64,000 nt of DNA from Halosolutus halophilus. GTDB taxonomy: Archaea > Halobacteriota > Halobacteria > Halobacteriales > Natrialbaceae. Location of the stretch: positions 2,480,001 to 2,544,000 of the forward strand of contig NZ_CP094974.1 in the NCBI RefSeq assembly GCF_022869805.1, given 5' to 3'. The translations under genes were made by a program, and so were the position numbers. The notes beneath the pieces are model-generated. The model was not told where the DNA came from. It saw only the letters and a program-made list of their open reading frames with translations, and made no database searches. This document shows, one piece after another, positions 27,279 through 36,114 of this stretch (positions are counted from its first letter, which is position 1; the number at the start of each line of letters is the position of its first letter).

Positions 27279-27449
27279 TCACGACAGAAGTAGTGGGTCG
27301 GGGACAGATTTGAACTGCCGATTTTTGAATTGTTCGCCATCACCGTCCGTGTCGTCACTATCGAGTCGATCCAGGTGCGGCGTCCGCCGCTTCTCCATCT
27401 CCTCGACGGGACTCGGTTTGTCGTAGCGGCGCTCAATGTCAACAGCCAT
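27279..27449 (-). CDS. possible 56-residue acidic protein or gene remnant
   Basis: An ATG (complement 27447-27449) preceded by GGGTGGTGGG opens a frame reading AVDIERRYDKPSPVEEMEKR and continuing with an Asp-rich segment to residue 45. That part looks like genuine haloarchaeal protein. The last 14 residues (KNRQFKSVPDPLLL) come from the tRNA-derived fragment, so the natural end is lost. It may be the start of a gene cut by integration, or a chance frame. Confidence 0.3.
   Translation of the reverse strand: MAVDIERRYDKPSPVEEMEKRRTPHLDRLDSDDTDGDGEQFKNRQFKSVPDPLLLS
27293..27321 (-). repeat. tRNA 3'-end fragment, candidate attachment site
   Basis: On the minus strand this reads as the T-arm and acceptor 3' half of a tRNA (CGGCAGTTCAAATCTG, then CCCGACCCA). 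It matches tRNA-Val at 29729-29756 with one substitution and one inserted base, including 17 identical bases. No 5' half is present, so it is not a tRNA gene. It has the same orientation as tRNA-Val and lies on its 3' side, the arrangement left by an integrase that recombines at a tRNA 3' end. Confidence 0.65.
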
Positions 27450-27818
27450 CCCACCACCCCATATATGTTTTATCGATTTGTTGTACGCCTCAACAACTAT
27501 GTTGTCCAGCGCAGTTGTAGCAGCGGCGGTAGCTTCGGAATAACCAACGCGTCCCATCGGCTCTCGGATCGGCATGTGAGCTATTCTGGTCGTTTGGGTG
27601 GCCGTCATCGGTCTGACTGCCCGACGAGGGTGGGGTCTCAACGGTGGGAACAGTTGTTCACTGGCGTATACGTGGCTATAGGGAAACCCGGTTCGGAATC
27701 GGTGTTGGTAGTCAGGGTACTTTTCGACGGATTCATCACCGAATATACCGTCGCCTGGTAGACAACTACTTCCATCAGGAGTGAGGACCTGGCGACCATC
27801 AGTCTCTGACGAACCGAA

Positions 27819-27849
27819 CTGACATCCTCCCTGCCCCGAAGGGCCGGCA
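27819..27849. mobile_element. possible IS200/IS605-type end, remnant
   Basis: The sequence CTGACATCCTCCCTGCCC followed by CGAAGGGC forms a small hairpin (GCCC/GGGC, loop CGAA). It resembles the GACATCCTCCC-hairpin ends that follow tnpB genes of haloarchaeal IS200/IS605 elements. No transposase or tnpB remains around it. The assignment rests on remembered similarity only. Confidence 0.4.
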
Positions 27850-27900
27850 TTATTTTTGACTTTCGGCGAGTAAATATGTCCATGCGCGTTAGACCACTGT

Positions 27901-29631
27901 ATGCCCCCAGATAGGACCACTTCTAACGGGAGTACTCGTCTCTCTACGGACCTGAAGATGGGAGTACAATACTGGGGCCCAGCAATCGCCGTGAGTCTGA
28001 CGACGTTCATCGTGGTCCTCAATGCATCCCTGATGAACGTGGCGATCCCCACGATGGTGGACGAGTTTGATACCACGGTCACCGTGATTCAAGGAGCGGT
28101 TGCACTCTACTCGCTGGTGACAGCTGCGCTGGTTCTCCCAGCCGGTACGCTGCCGTCTCGGCATAGTATTCGGCGTGTACTGGCAGTCGCACTGATCGTC
28201 TATGCCGGTGGGACGCTGGTGGCGTCGATTAGCTGGAATACGACGATTCTCTATCTCGGCTGGTCACTCATCCAGGGTTCCGCGGCCGCTGTGATATTTC
28301 CTCTGACGTTCACTGTATTGATAGTCAGTTACGAAGACGATGACCGGGCGAAGGCGTTCGGACTGTTGGCTGGCGTGAGTGGGGTTGGATCAACTATTGG
28401 ACCGATCATCGGTGGCGCACTAACCACGTACGCGAGTTGGCGGTGGGGATTTACGCTCCAACTCATCGGTGTGGGGGTTATTCTCTTCTTCGCTCAGTAT
28501 GTGAGTCCGAATCCACTGTCAGAAACGCGCAGTTCACTGGATAAAGGTGGGACAGTGCTGTCCATCGTCGGTTCGACGTCGCTCGTCACTGGATTCCTTC
28601 TCAGCGGGAAGTATGGGTGGTTAGTCGAACGGCGGCCGTTTTTCGTCGGCGGGATGCAGTTCAATCCGCTTGGGACGTCGCCGGCGATCTGGCTTCTCGG
28701 GATCGGGCTTCTCGCGTTCGCTGCGTTCGTTCAGTACGAACGCCGAATGGAACGTGCTGGGAAGTCGCCGCTCGTTCCGCTGCACGTACTGACGAACCGC
28801 CCTTTTTTAGCCGGTGTTCTCACGTACAACATTCGCTCGATAGTCTCGGCTGGCTTCTTTTTTATCTTCCCGGTCTATCTCCAGGCGGTACTCGGATACA
28901 CCGCCTTTGAAACGGGGCTCGCGCTGTTACCGTATTCACTCGCGTCGATCGCTTTTTCGACGTTTACGCCCAACTGGCGGAAGTACATCTCGCCGAAGAC
29001 GCTTATCCAGGTCGGTATCGTGTGTATGGGCGCTGCACTGGTGCTGTTGTACGAGCAGACGGGCCCCGGTCAGACGATCGGCAGGATGGTTATCCCGGTG
29101 GCGCTTTACGGAGCCGGTGTCGGACTCATACTGGCACAGATCACCAATATGACGATGTCTGCTGTCCCGACCGCGTACTCCGCCGAGGCATCCGGAGTCC
29201 TGAACGTGAGCTATTCGATCGGATTTTCCCTGGGGACAGCAGTCGTTGGCTCGTATTTTCTCGGACACTTCTATGGTGGTGTCGTCGATAGAGTGCTCCG
29301 AGCAGAACACGTGACCGTTTCAGCGGAGCAACGAACTGATCTGGTGATCGCTCTCGAGGATGCAGCAGAGACAGCGACCGAAGCCACTCAGCAACAGTTC
29401 CTGAACCAACTCACTCCGACGCAACGACAGTTGCTCGAGGGTATCTTCGAGGCTGCGATGTTCGACGCTCAGCGGGCAGCGCTGCTCCTCCTCGTACTGA
29501 TCGTGCTGCTCCTGCTTATCGCATCGACGTTCTTGCCACGGCAGATACCGGAAGCCGACGAAGGATCCGACTACCCCGAATCACCCCAGGGCTCAACACG
29601 GGAGACTTCTGAAACAGCCGTGGAGGACTAA
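27901..29631 (+). CDS. DHA2-type MFS multidrug exporter, 14 helices
   Basis: 576 residues with about 14 hydrophobic helices. An ATG at 27901 is used; a second at 27958 is possible. FIVVLNASLMNVAIPTM is the first-helix motif of drug:H+ antiporters of the DHA2 family. The loop LPSRHSIRRVL stands where motif A normally reads G-x-L-a-D-r-x-G-r-k, and is diverged. VSGVGSTIGPIIGGAL is motif C of exporters. It would move small compounds out of the cell using a cation gradient. An extra amphipathic stretch (about 480-525, AEQRTDLVIALEDAAETATE) lies between the last helices, and the C-terminus is acidic. Codon use is less GC-biased than its neighbours, and it sits between a tRNA-Val gene and a tRNA fragment, so it is probably acquired. 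Confidence 0.85.
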   Translation: MPPDRTTSNGSTRLSTDLKMGVQYWGPAIAVSLTTFIVVLNASLMNVAIPTMVDEFDTTVTVIQGAVALYSLVTAALVLPAGTLPSRHSIRRVLAVALIVYAGGTLVASISWNTTILYLGWSLIQGSAAAVIFPLTFTVLIVSYEDDDRAKAFGLLAGVSGVGSTIGPIIGGALTTYASWRWGFTLQLIGVGVILFFAQYVSPNPLSETRSSLDKGGTVLSIVGSTSLVTGFLLSGKYGWLVERRPFFVGGMQFNPLGTSPAIWLLGIGLLAFAAFVQYERRMERAGKSPLVPLHVLTNRPFLAGVLTYNIRSIVSAGFFFIFPVYLQAVLGYTAFETGLALLPYSLASIAFSTFTPNWRKYISPKTLIQVGIVCMGAALVLLYEQTGPGQTIGRMVIPVALYGAGVGLILAQITNMTMSAVPTAYSAEASGVLNVSYSIGFSLGTAVVGSYFLGHFYGGVVDRVLRAEHVTVSAEQRTDLVIALEDAAETATEATQQQFLNQLTPTQRQLLEGIFEAAMFDAQRAALLLLVLIVLLLLIASTFLPRQIPEADEGSDYPESPQGSTRETSETAVED

Positions 29632-29729
29632 CCGAAAACACCAAACCGGACACCTCGGATGCGAGCCGTCATCCATGCCGGCTGTGACCGCACCGGAGTC
29701 CGGTCCTTTGACTTCAGTAAATGAACGAG

Positions 29730-29804
29730 TGGGTTGGGGCAGATTTGAACTGCCGACTTCCTCCGTGTGAAGGAGGTATCATAACCGGACTAGATCACCA
29801 ACCC
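29730..29804 (-). tRNA. tRNA-Val (anticodon CAC)
   Basis: 75 bases on the minus strand. The acceptor stem GGGTTGG pairs with CCAACCC and the discriminator is A. The anticodon arm is CCTCC-TTCACAC-GGAGG with anticodon CAC, reading GTG. The T arm is GGCAG-TTCAAAT-CTGCC, perfectly paired. The 3' CCA is not encoded and there is no intron. Its 3' end is partly copied at 27293-27321. Confidence 0.95.
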
Positions 29805-29859
29805 GCACGGGAACGTATCAGTGCGTTCGACTTAAGACTTCCTTTCACCACCGGGTGGG

Positions 29860-30111
29860 TTACTCCGTCTCACCCGATCGGTCCCGACCCGAGAGCGACG
29901 ATCGGGCCTCCACGATCGCCTCGCGGGCCTGCCCTTCGACCGCTGCCAGTTCGTCGCGGACGCGATCGACCCGACGGTCCGGTTCCTCCTCCCGACCGGT
30001 CAGTTTTCGAACGCGGGTTTCGGTGGCGTCGACCACGTCGCGGAGGCCGAGGATGGCGTGTTCGCCGGCGCGCTTGAGGTAGTACAGGCTGTCGTGGAAG
30101 TGCTTGTTCAT
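29860..30111 (-). CDS. small helical haloarchaeal protein (DUF7553-like)
   Basis: 83 residues from ATG complement 30109-30111. It begins MNKHFHDSLYYLKRAGEHA and continues with a heptad-like helical part (LRDVVDATETRVRKLTG) and a charged second helix, with no membrane segment. The opening is one I associate with a small conserved haloarchaeal family of unknown function (DUF7553). An upstream in-frame extension to 30471 overlaps the MBL gene on the other strand and is rejected. Its role is unknown. Confidence 0.72.
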   Translation of the reverse strand: MNKHFHDSLYYLKRAGEHAILGLRDVVDATETRVRKLTGREEEPDRRVDRVRDELAAVEGQAREAIVEARSSLSGRDRSGETE

Positions 30112-30291
30112 GGGTGGCTCTAGCACACGATACGGAGCGGATAGATATAGACCTTTCGCAGGCAACACAATCTCTCCGTGACGATTGCGGATTCGATCGC
30201 CGATCAGTCGAGAGAACACGGGATCGGGAGCACAGTTGAGGGGGCTCCGTGGTTCCGAATTCTTAACACGCCCCGCGGGAAGGAACCGACG

Positions 30292-31305
30292 ATGTTCGAT
30301 CGTCGTTCGATCCCGACGCCGTTTCCCGTCGGCGACGTCAATACCTATCTCACAGCCCGCACGATCGTCGATCCCGGCCCCGACACCGACGAGGCGTGGG
30401 CCGAGGTCCAGTCGTTTCTCGCCGCCCACGACCTCCAGCCGGACGATATCGAGCAGGTGCTCCTGACTCACTCACACCCGGACCACTTCGGCCTCGCGAA
30501 GCGATTCCGCGATCGCGGGGCGACGGTCGCCGCGAGTCCGATCGCGGCCGAAATCGTCGAGGAGTTCGGTGCCAGACTCGACGCCGAAGGGTCCTTCTTC
30601 CGCCGGCTGTTCCCGGCCCACGGAATGGACCCCGGCGCTGCGGCGACGATCACCGATCTCTCGGGCGCCTACCGATCGTACGCCCCGGACTGTGCGGTCG
30701 ATCGGCGCCTCACCGACGGCGACACGGTCGAGGTCGGGTCGGCGACGCTGTCGGTACAGCAGGTCTCCGGCCACGCGGCCGGCGAACTGATCCTGTCCTC
30801 CGACGGCAGAGCGGGGTCCGAGTCCGTCGCTCGTGGCGAAACCCGTACCGACCCTGCACCCGATCGCTCCGGCGGCAAGACGGCCATCGTCGGCGATCAC
30901 GTCCTCGATCACATCACGCCGAATCCCCTCCTCAGGCCCCCGTTGGACGACGACGCGGAGCGACCGAAACCGCTGCTGGAGTTCAACGCGTCGCTGCCAC
31001 GCCTGCGCGACCAGGGGTTCGATCGGTTGCTGCCGGGCCACGGCGGGATCGTCGACGATCCCGCGGGTCGAATCGACGAAATTTTCGCCTGTCACGAGGA
31101 CCGGACCGAGAACGTCGGCGGAATCCTCGAGGAACGGGGGGAGGCGACCGCCTACGAGGTCATGACGGACCTGTTCGGCGACCTCTCGCTGGCCGACCAG
31201 TACACCGGCATGAGCGAGGCGATCGGCCACCTGGACGTCCTCGTGGACCGCGGTCGCGCGCGGCAAAACGACGGCGGAGACCGCATCACATACGAGCCTG
31301 CGTGA
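30292..31305 (+). CDS. metallo-beta-lactamase-fold hydrolase
   Basis: 337 residues from ATG 30292; a longer frame upstream lacks support. The zinc motif THSHPDH (59-65) is complete, and DHVLDHIT and LLPGHGG supply later ligands. A C-terminal helical domain (about 255-337; CHEDRTENVGGILEERG, EAIGHLDVL) resembles the winged-helix-like tail of LACTB2-type hydrolases. An unusual Ser/Gly/Arg loop (about 165-190) interrupts the fold before GDHV. Substrates in this group range from thioesters to lactones and RNA, so none is assigned. It lies 12 bases before the adenine-deaminase-like gene, on the same strand. Confidence 0.82.
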   Translation: MFDRRSIPTPFPVGDVNTYLTARTIVDPGPDTDEAWAEVQSFLAAHDLQPDDIEQVLLTHSHPDHFGLAKRFRDRGATVAASPIAAEIVEEFGARLDAEGSFFRRLFPAHGMDPGAAATITDLSGAYRSYAPDCAVDRRLTDGDTVEVGSATLSVQQVSGHAAGELILSSDGRAGSESVARGETRTDPAPDRSGGKTAIVGDHVLDHITPNPLLRPPLDDDAERPKPLLEFNASLPRLRDQGFDRLLPGHGGIVDDPAGRIDEIFACHEDRTENVGGILEERGEATAYEVMTDLFGDLSLADQYTGMSEAIGHLDVLVDRGRARQNDGGDRITYEPA

Positions 31306-31317
31306 GAATCCGACTCC

Positions 31318-33093
31318 ATGAACGAGTACCAGCCGATCGCGCTCGAACGCGAGGGCGCGACTGCCGACCTGGTCGTCCGGAGTGGACGCGTCTACTGTTC
31401 GAACCGTCGGGAGTTTCTCGACCGCGATATCGCCGTCGTCGGCGATCGAATCGCCGCCTTGCTCGAGGACGCCACGGCCGTCGTCGGTCCGGAGACTACC
31501 GTCGTCTCGGCGGCCGATCGCGTCGTCCTCCCCGGGTTCGTCGACGCACACACGCACGCGGACATCCAGTTGACGCCGGAGCGGGCCGTCCCGGCGCTGC
31601 TCGCGACCGGCACGACGGCGATCGTCACCGAAACGTCCGGGCTGGGGCTGCTCTTCGGGAGCCGCGGCGTCGAGACGACGCTCGACCGGACCGCCGACCT
31701 CCCGCTCTCGGTCTTTTGTACCCTGCCGCCGCAGGGAGTAGTCGACACCTTCGAACCGGCGACGGCCGACGATTCCGAACTCGAGGCGCTCGCGGACTTG
31801 CTCGACCACGATCGGGTCGTCGGCGTCGGCGAAATCGACTGGATCCACGTCGTCGGCCGGCACTCCCCGGTCGAACGGCTCTACGACCGTGCACGCGAAG
31901 CCGACGCGACGATCGTCGGCCACGGGGCGGGCTGTCGCGGGGCCGCACTCCGGGCGTTCGCGACGGTCGTGGACAACGACCACGAGGCGATCTCGGACGA
32001 GGGGGTACGCCAGCGTGCGGAACACGGCCTCCACGTGGTCGGCCGCTGCGGCACGATCCGGGACGACCTCGACCCCTTCGTCGAGGCGTTCCCGGACGTC
32101 GATCGGGGCAGCGTCTCGCTCTCGACCGACGGCGTCTGGCCGCCGGACCTCGTCGACGGCTTCGGCATGGGCGAGGTGGTCCGGCGCGCGATCGAGGACG
32201 ACATCCCCGCCGCGGACGCGATCGACGCCGCCACCCGGAATCCAGCCGAACACTTCGGGCTCGGGGACCGCGGCGTGATCGCACCGGGTGCGATCGCCGA
32301 TCTCGTACTCGTCGAGGACCTCGAATCGATGGCCGTCGAGACGGTACTCGCGGACGGCTCGATCGTCGTCGACGACGGTGCGCCGACGGTCGACCCCACG
32401 GCCGATCCCTACCCCGACTTCGCCTACGATACCATCGCCGTCGACCTCGATCGCGAGCGGTTCACGGCCCCGCGATCGGCGACTCCCGAGGGAACCGTTC
32501 GCGCGATGGCCGTCGAGCAGGGGCTCGTGACGACCGAGACGACGGTCGAGCCAGCGGTCGTGGAGGCCGACGGGGAGGCAGACCGGTTCGGTCCGGATCC
32601 CGCCGCGGACGTCCTCACGGCCACGCTGCTCGATCGGGATCCGGCGACCGAGGACCGCGGATTCACGGGCTTTCTCACCGGCTTCGGCCTCGAGACGGGT
32701 GCCGTCGCCGCCAGCGGAACGTGGGAGACGACCGGCCTCGTGACCGTCGCCGCCGACGCCGACGACGCGCTCGCGGCCGCCGAGCGCGTGCGTGCGATGG
32801 GTGGCGGCGTCGCCGTCGTCGGGAACGGCGAGGTCGTCGCCGACCTCGCGATGCCGGTCGCCGCGACCGCAGCGGAAGCGCCGCTCGAGGACGTCGCGGC
32901 GGGCTTCGGGGCCCTCGAGCGTGCCGTCGACGGCCTCGGCGTGACGGTCGATCGACCGCTGTTGACCCTGCAGACGCTCACGTTCCCCGGCGTCCCGGTG
33001 CTCAAACTCACGCCCTCGGGGTACGCCGACGTGCTGGACCGATCGCTGGTCGGACTGGATCCGGACGGCGACGACGCACCCGCAGACCCGTAG
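31318..33093 (+). CDS. adenine deaminase-type amidohydrolase
   Basis: 591 residues, the usual length for adenine deaminase (Ade/AdeC). The metal site PGFVDAHTHADIQL has His78 and His80. VGEIDWIHV supplies the Glu and LSTDGVWPPDL the late Asp. The C-terminal domain carries TGFGLETGAVAAS and GGGVAVVGNGEV, as in the family. The reaction would be adenine to hypoxanthine plus ammonia, part of purine salvage in the cytoplasm. The usual HxHIES pattern after the first metal motif is replaced by HADIQL, so a related substrate is possible. Likely in one transcript with the MBL gene just upstream. Confidence 0.78.
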   Translation: MNEYQPIALEREGATADLVVRSGRVYCSNRREFLDRDIAVVGDRIAALLEDATAVVGPETTVVSAADRVVLPGFVDAHTHADIQLTPERAVPALLATGTTAIVTETSGLGLLFGSRGVETTLDRTADLPLSVFCTLPPQGVVDTFEPATADDSELEALADLLDHDRVVGVGEIDWIHVVGRHSPVERLYDRAREADATIVGHGAGCRGAALRAFATVVDNDHEAISDEGVRQRAEHGLHVVGRCGTIRDDLDPFVEAFPDVDRGSVSLSTDGVWPPDLVDGFGMGEVVRRAIEDDIPAADAIDAATRNPAEHFGLGDRGVIAPGAIADLVLVEDLESMAVETVLADGSIVVDDGAPTVDPTADPYPDFAYDTIAVDLDRERFTAPRSATPEGTVRAMAVEQGLVTTETTVEPAVVEADGEADRFGPDPAADVLTATLLDRDPATEDRGFTGFLTGFGLETGAVAASGTWETTGLVTVAADADDALAAAERVRAMGGGVAVVGNGEVVADLAMPVAATAAEAPLEDVAAGFGALERAVDGLGVTVDRPLLTLQTLTFPGVPVLKLTPSGYADVLDRSLVGLDPDGDDAPADP

Positions 33094-33224
33094 CTCCCGC
33101 AAAGCGATCGGATCGACCGAAACGATCGCCTCGATCGGACGGGAAAGGGTATCGGAGAAGGCGATTCGACTGAAGCGATCGGATGGCGCTGTGCTGACCG
33201 GGAGTCGACCGCGTTCTCGGCCGC

Positions 33225-33758
33225 TCAGTACTCCGGCGACTCCTCGGGTTCCCCGTCCCGCTTGTTGACGACGCGACCGAACGTGAACAGGCCGTCCGAG
33301 AGCCGGTTCAGGTACTGAACTGCCTGTTCGTTGATCTGTTCCTCGCTCGCGAGGGCGACCGCTCGCCGTTCCGCGCGGCGACAGACCGTCCGGGCGTGGT
33401 GGAGTTGCGCACCGTGCTCGCTGCCCGTCGGGAGGATAAAGGAGGTCAGGGGCTCCAGTTCCTCGTCGTACTCGTCGATCCAGTCCTCGATCGTCTCGAC
33501 GTGGTCGGCACGGATCGCCGGATCGTCCTCGTCGGGATCGGGGTTCGCGAAGTCCGCCTGCACGACGTGGAGGTGGTTCTGGACCGTCCGCAGTCGATCG
33601 TCGACGTCGTCGTGGCCGGTCGGGCGAATCGTGCCGACGAGCGCGTTGAGTTCGTCGACGGTCCCGTAGGCCTCGATCCGCGCGCTCGCCTTCGAGACCC
33701 GCGTCATATCCCGGAGATCGGTCTTCCCCTCGTCGCCGCGACCGGTGTAGATCGACAT
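33225..33758 (-). CDS. PduO-type ATP:cob(I)alamin adenosyltransferase
   Basis: 177 residues. The N-terminal YTGRGDEGKTDL is the ATP-binding loop of PduO/MMAB enzymes, and VDELNALVG and ARTVCRRAERRAVAL are the other two signatures. The enzyme transfers adenosyl from ATP to cob(I)alamin, making adenosylcobalamin for mutases and type II ribonucleotide reductase. A TATA-like GTTAAGT on the minus strand near 33784-33790 precedes the start by about 25 bases. No other cobalamin gene is adjacent. Confidence 0.92.
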   Translation of the reverse strand: MSIYTGRGDEGKTDLRDMTRVSKASARIEAYGTVDELNALVGTIRPTGHDDVDDRLRTVQNHLHVVQADFANPDPDEDDPAIRADHVETIEDWIDEYDEELEPLTSFILPTGSEHGAQLHHARTVCRRAERRAVALASEEQINEQAVQYLNRLSDGLFTFGRVVNKRDGEPEESPEY

Positions 33759-33858
33759 ACGCGGAACGAGGGCAGGGGATCACTTAACTCCGCTGTCGTA
33801 TCGGGTGTGCCGCGTGAAAATCAGTACGTTAAACTCGCTTCGGTCGGTAGCCTTCGGT

Positions 33859-34026
33859 ATGTCCATGGAACGCGACGACGAGTGTCCGAACTGCGGGGAG
33901 GTAACGTTCTACCGTGCGGCGAGTACGACGCTCCACCTCGGTGAGAAGGTCAAGTGGCACTGTCCGAACTGCGACTACGGCTTCGTCCAGATCGACGGCA
34001 TCGACACGAACGCCATAGAGGCCTGA
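33859..34026 (+). CDS. small zinc-ribbon protein
   Basis: 55 residues from ATG 33859 (a second ATG lies at 33865). Two CPNC knuckles (residues 9-12 and 35-38) are separated by about 22 residues and end in an acidic tail, forming a complete zinc ribbon. Such one-domain proteins are abundant in haloarchaea. The role, nucleic-acid or protein binding, is not known. It precedes the NAD kinase gene by 285 bases and is probably independent. Confidence 0.8.
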   Translation: MSMERDDECPNCGEVTFYRAASTTLHLGEKVKWHCPNCDYGFVQIDGIDTNAIEA

Positions 34027-34311
34027 CTCGTCTGCATCGATCGCCGACACGTCCGTTCTCGATCGTCACTTCCGTCACCTCGATTCTCGATCGTCGTCTC
34101 CATCGCGCCGGGACCGAACGGTTCGCGTGCGAAATCGGCGACCGGTAGCCACGATCGACGACGGCCGTCACCGATCGATGTGTTTCGTTCGACCGGACGA
34201 TAGTTTTACTCAGTTTATTAGTACAGACATAGCAACTCGTCTTGGGGAAACGACGGCCAGTTCGCGAGTCGATACGTAAATAGCCGTGGTCTGCTGTGAG
34301 CACGGTATACG

Positions 34312-36102
34312 ATGCAAGGACGCAGGCTGGCAACGACGGACGAAATCATCGCGATCGTCAGTCCCGACAGCGACGAGGCGCTCGACCGACTCGCGGACTG
34401 GACCGACGACCGCGGTATCGACCTGGCGACCGTCGACGTCGGGGAGAACGTCGACGACGTCTACGACGAGAACCGGGCGACGCTCGGCGTCACCCTCGGC
34501 GGCGACGGCACCTTCCTCGAGGGCATCAAGTCGTTCGCGCCCCGAAACATTCCACAGCTCGGCGTCAACACGGGGACGCTCGCTTTCCTGGCCAGGGTCG
34601 AGCCGGAAGACATCGGGGCGGCGCTCGACGAAACGATCCGCGGCCGGGCGGCGGTCGACAGCCGCCAGCAGGTCTCCGTCGCCGGCCCGGGGATCGACGC
34701 GACCGGGATCAACGACGTCATGGTCCAGCACGTGCCGCCGGAGAACCCGATCGATCGGAAGATCACGCGGCTGGACGTCCACGCCGACGACGAGTACGTC
34801 GGCGAATTCGAGGGGACCGGCGTCGCCGTCTCGACGCCGACCGGGTCGACCGGCGTCTCGCTGTCAGCCGACGGTCCCGTCCACTATCCTGTGAACAACC
34901 ACACCCTCCAGCTGGTCCCGTTGCACACCCACCAGATCGGCGTTCGACCGGTCGTCTTCTCGCCGGAAACCGAACTCCGGATCACCACCCGGGGACAGGC
35001 GAGCCTGCAGGTCGACGGCGGTCGGGCGAACGCGATCCTCGACGAAGACGACGAAATCATCGTCACGGGAGCCGAGCAACTCGCGCACGTCGTCCGGACC
35101 AGCTACGACGACCACTTCTTCACCGCGATCTCGAAGAAACTGGGCTGGGACGTCCGCGACGCCGACGGGACGGGCGCATCGGGCGACGGAGCGGCCCCGG
35201 GAGCCGACGGGGCAGCTACGACGGCCGACGGCCGGTCCGATCGCGGTACCACGACGTTCTCCGGGCCTACCACCGCGTCCGGGACGGCCGATCCCGACGC
35301 CGACACCGTCGACCGTGCGCTCACGATCGCCAAAGAGGCCGCACAGGCCGCCGGCGACCCGCTCCGGGAACTCCACGGACAGGTCGAGTCGGTCGACGTC
35401 AAGAGCGACAAGTCCGACATCGTCACCGAGGCCGATCACCAGGCCGATCGGATCATCACGACGGTCGTCGGCAACGAGTTCCCCGACCACGCGATCTTCT
35501 CCGAGGAGAGCACCCGTCAGACCGGCCCCGACTCGGCGTACACGTGGGTCGTCGATCCCCTCGACGGGACGGGCAACTTCGCCCACGGCAACCCCAACTA
35601 CTCCATCTCGATCGCGCTCGTCGAGGACGGCGAGCCGGTGCTGGGCGTCGTCTACGTCCCCGAAACCGACGAACTGTTCAGCGCCGTCGCGGGCGGCGAC
35701 GCCAGGAAAGACGGGGCTCGGATCGAGACGACCGACCGGGACCGCCTCGACGAGAGCATGCTCATCTCGGGGTACGATCCCGACGGGTCCTTCCTCTCGC
35801 ACTTCTACCAGGAGTCGCGCGGAGTCCGCCGACTCGGCTCGGCCGCGCTCAACTGCTGTTACCTCGCCAGCGGCAGCGCCGACGCCACGTGGGAGTACGA
35901 CACCTACCCGTGGGACGTCGCCGCCGGCCTCGTGATCGCCCGCGCCGCCGGAGCCGAGATCACCGACGAGACCGGCCAGCCGTTCGAGTTCGACCTCGAG
36001 ACCGACGATCGGACGGCCCTGCTGGGATCGAACGGCTCGCTCCATCCCGCGCTCCTCGAACACCTGGAACGCGATACCGGGCTCGCGACGCCGTCGGGGT
36101 GA
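34312..36102 (+). CDS. NAD kinase fused to an inositol-monophosphatase-type NADP phosphatase
   Basis: 596 residues. Residues 1-270 are an NAD kinase: GGDGTFLEG (63-71), NTGTLAFL, NDVMV (134-138) and TPTGSTGVSLSADGP. A Ser/Thr/Gly/Ala/Asp linker (about 284-328) joins it to an IMPase domain: SDIVTEAD (368-375), FSEES (396-400), DPLDGTGNF (415-423) and WDVAAG (534-539), the full metal set. The known archaeal kinase/phosphatase fusion (Methanocaldococcus MJ0917) has the phosphatase first; here the order is reversed. The enzyme could set the NADP/NAD ratio in both directions. A TATA-like GTAAATAG lies about 30 bases before the start. Confidence 0.92.
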   Translation: MQGRRLATTDEIIAIVSPDSDEALDRLADWTDDRGIDLATVDVGENVDDVYDENRATLGVTLGGDGTFLEGIKSFAPRNIPQLGVNTGTLAFLARVEPEDIGAALDETIRGRAAVDSRQQVSVAGPGIDATGINDVMVQHVPPENPIDRKITRLDVHADDEYVGEFEGTGVAVSTPTGSTGVSLSADGPVHYPVNNHTLQLVPLHTHQIGVRPVVFSPETELRITTRGQASLQVDGGRANAILDEDDEIIVTGAEQLAHVVRTSYDDHFFTAISKKLGWDVRDADGTGASGDGAAPGADGAATTADGRSDRGTTTFSGPTTASGTADPDADTVDRALTIAKEAAQAAGDPLRELHGQVESVDVKSDKSDIVTEADHQADRIITTVVGNEFPDHAIFSEESTRQTGPDSAYTWVVDPLDGTGNFAHGNPNYSISIALVEDGEPVLGVVYVPETDELFSAVAGGDARKDGARIETTDRDRLDESMLISGYDPDGSFLSHFYQESRGVRRLGSAALNCCYLASGSADATWEYDTYPWDVAAGLVIARAAGAEITDETGQPFEFDLETDDRTALLGSNGSLHPALLEHLERDTGLATPSG

Positions 36103-36114
36103 GCGACGGGGAGA

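Larger units (their letters stand above)
27081..27900. other. gap with mobile-element debris upstream of the MFS gene
   Basis: About 800 bases with lower and uneven GC between the histidine kinase and the MFS transporter. It contains a tRNA 3'-end fragment (27293-27321), a possible 56-residue frame (27279-27449) and an IS200/IS605-like end (27819-27849), all listed separately. The rest is open by chance in one minus frame, but its composition does not support a gene. Confidence 0.45.

Noticed and set aside
27279-28082. 267-residue minus frame running under the MFS gene
   Set aside because: Right part is antisense of the MFS gene and the middle covers IS-like debris. Only the last 56 codons are kept as a weak candidate.
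30472-33783. 1103-residue minus-strand frame and 925-residue plus-strand frame over the MBL and adenine-deaminase genes
   Set aside because: Both are shadows caused by GC-rich third positions. They are Arg/Gly-rich, and the real genes in this stretch have clear family motifs.
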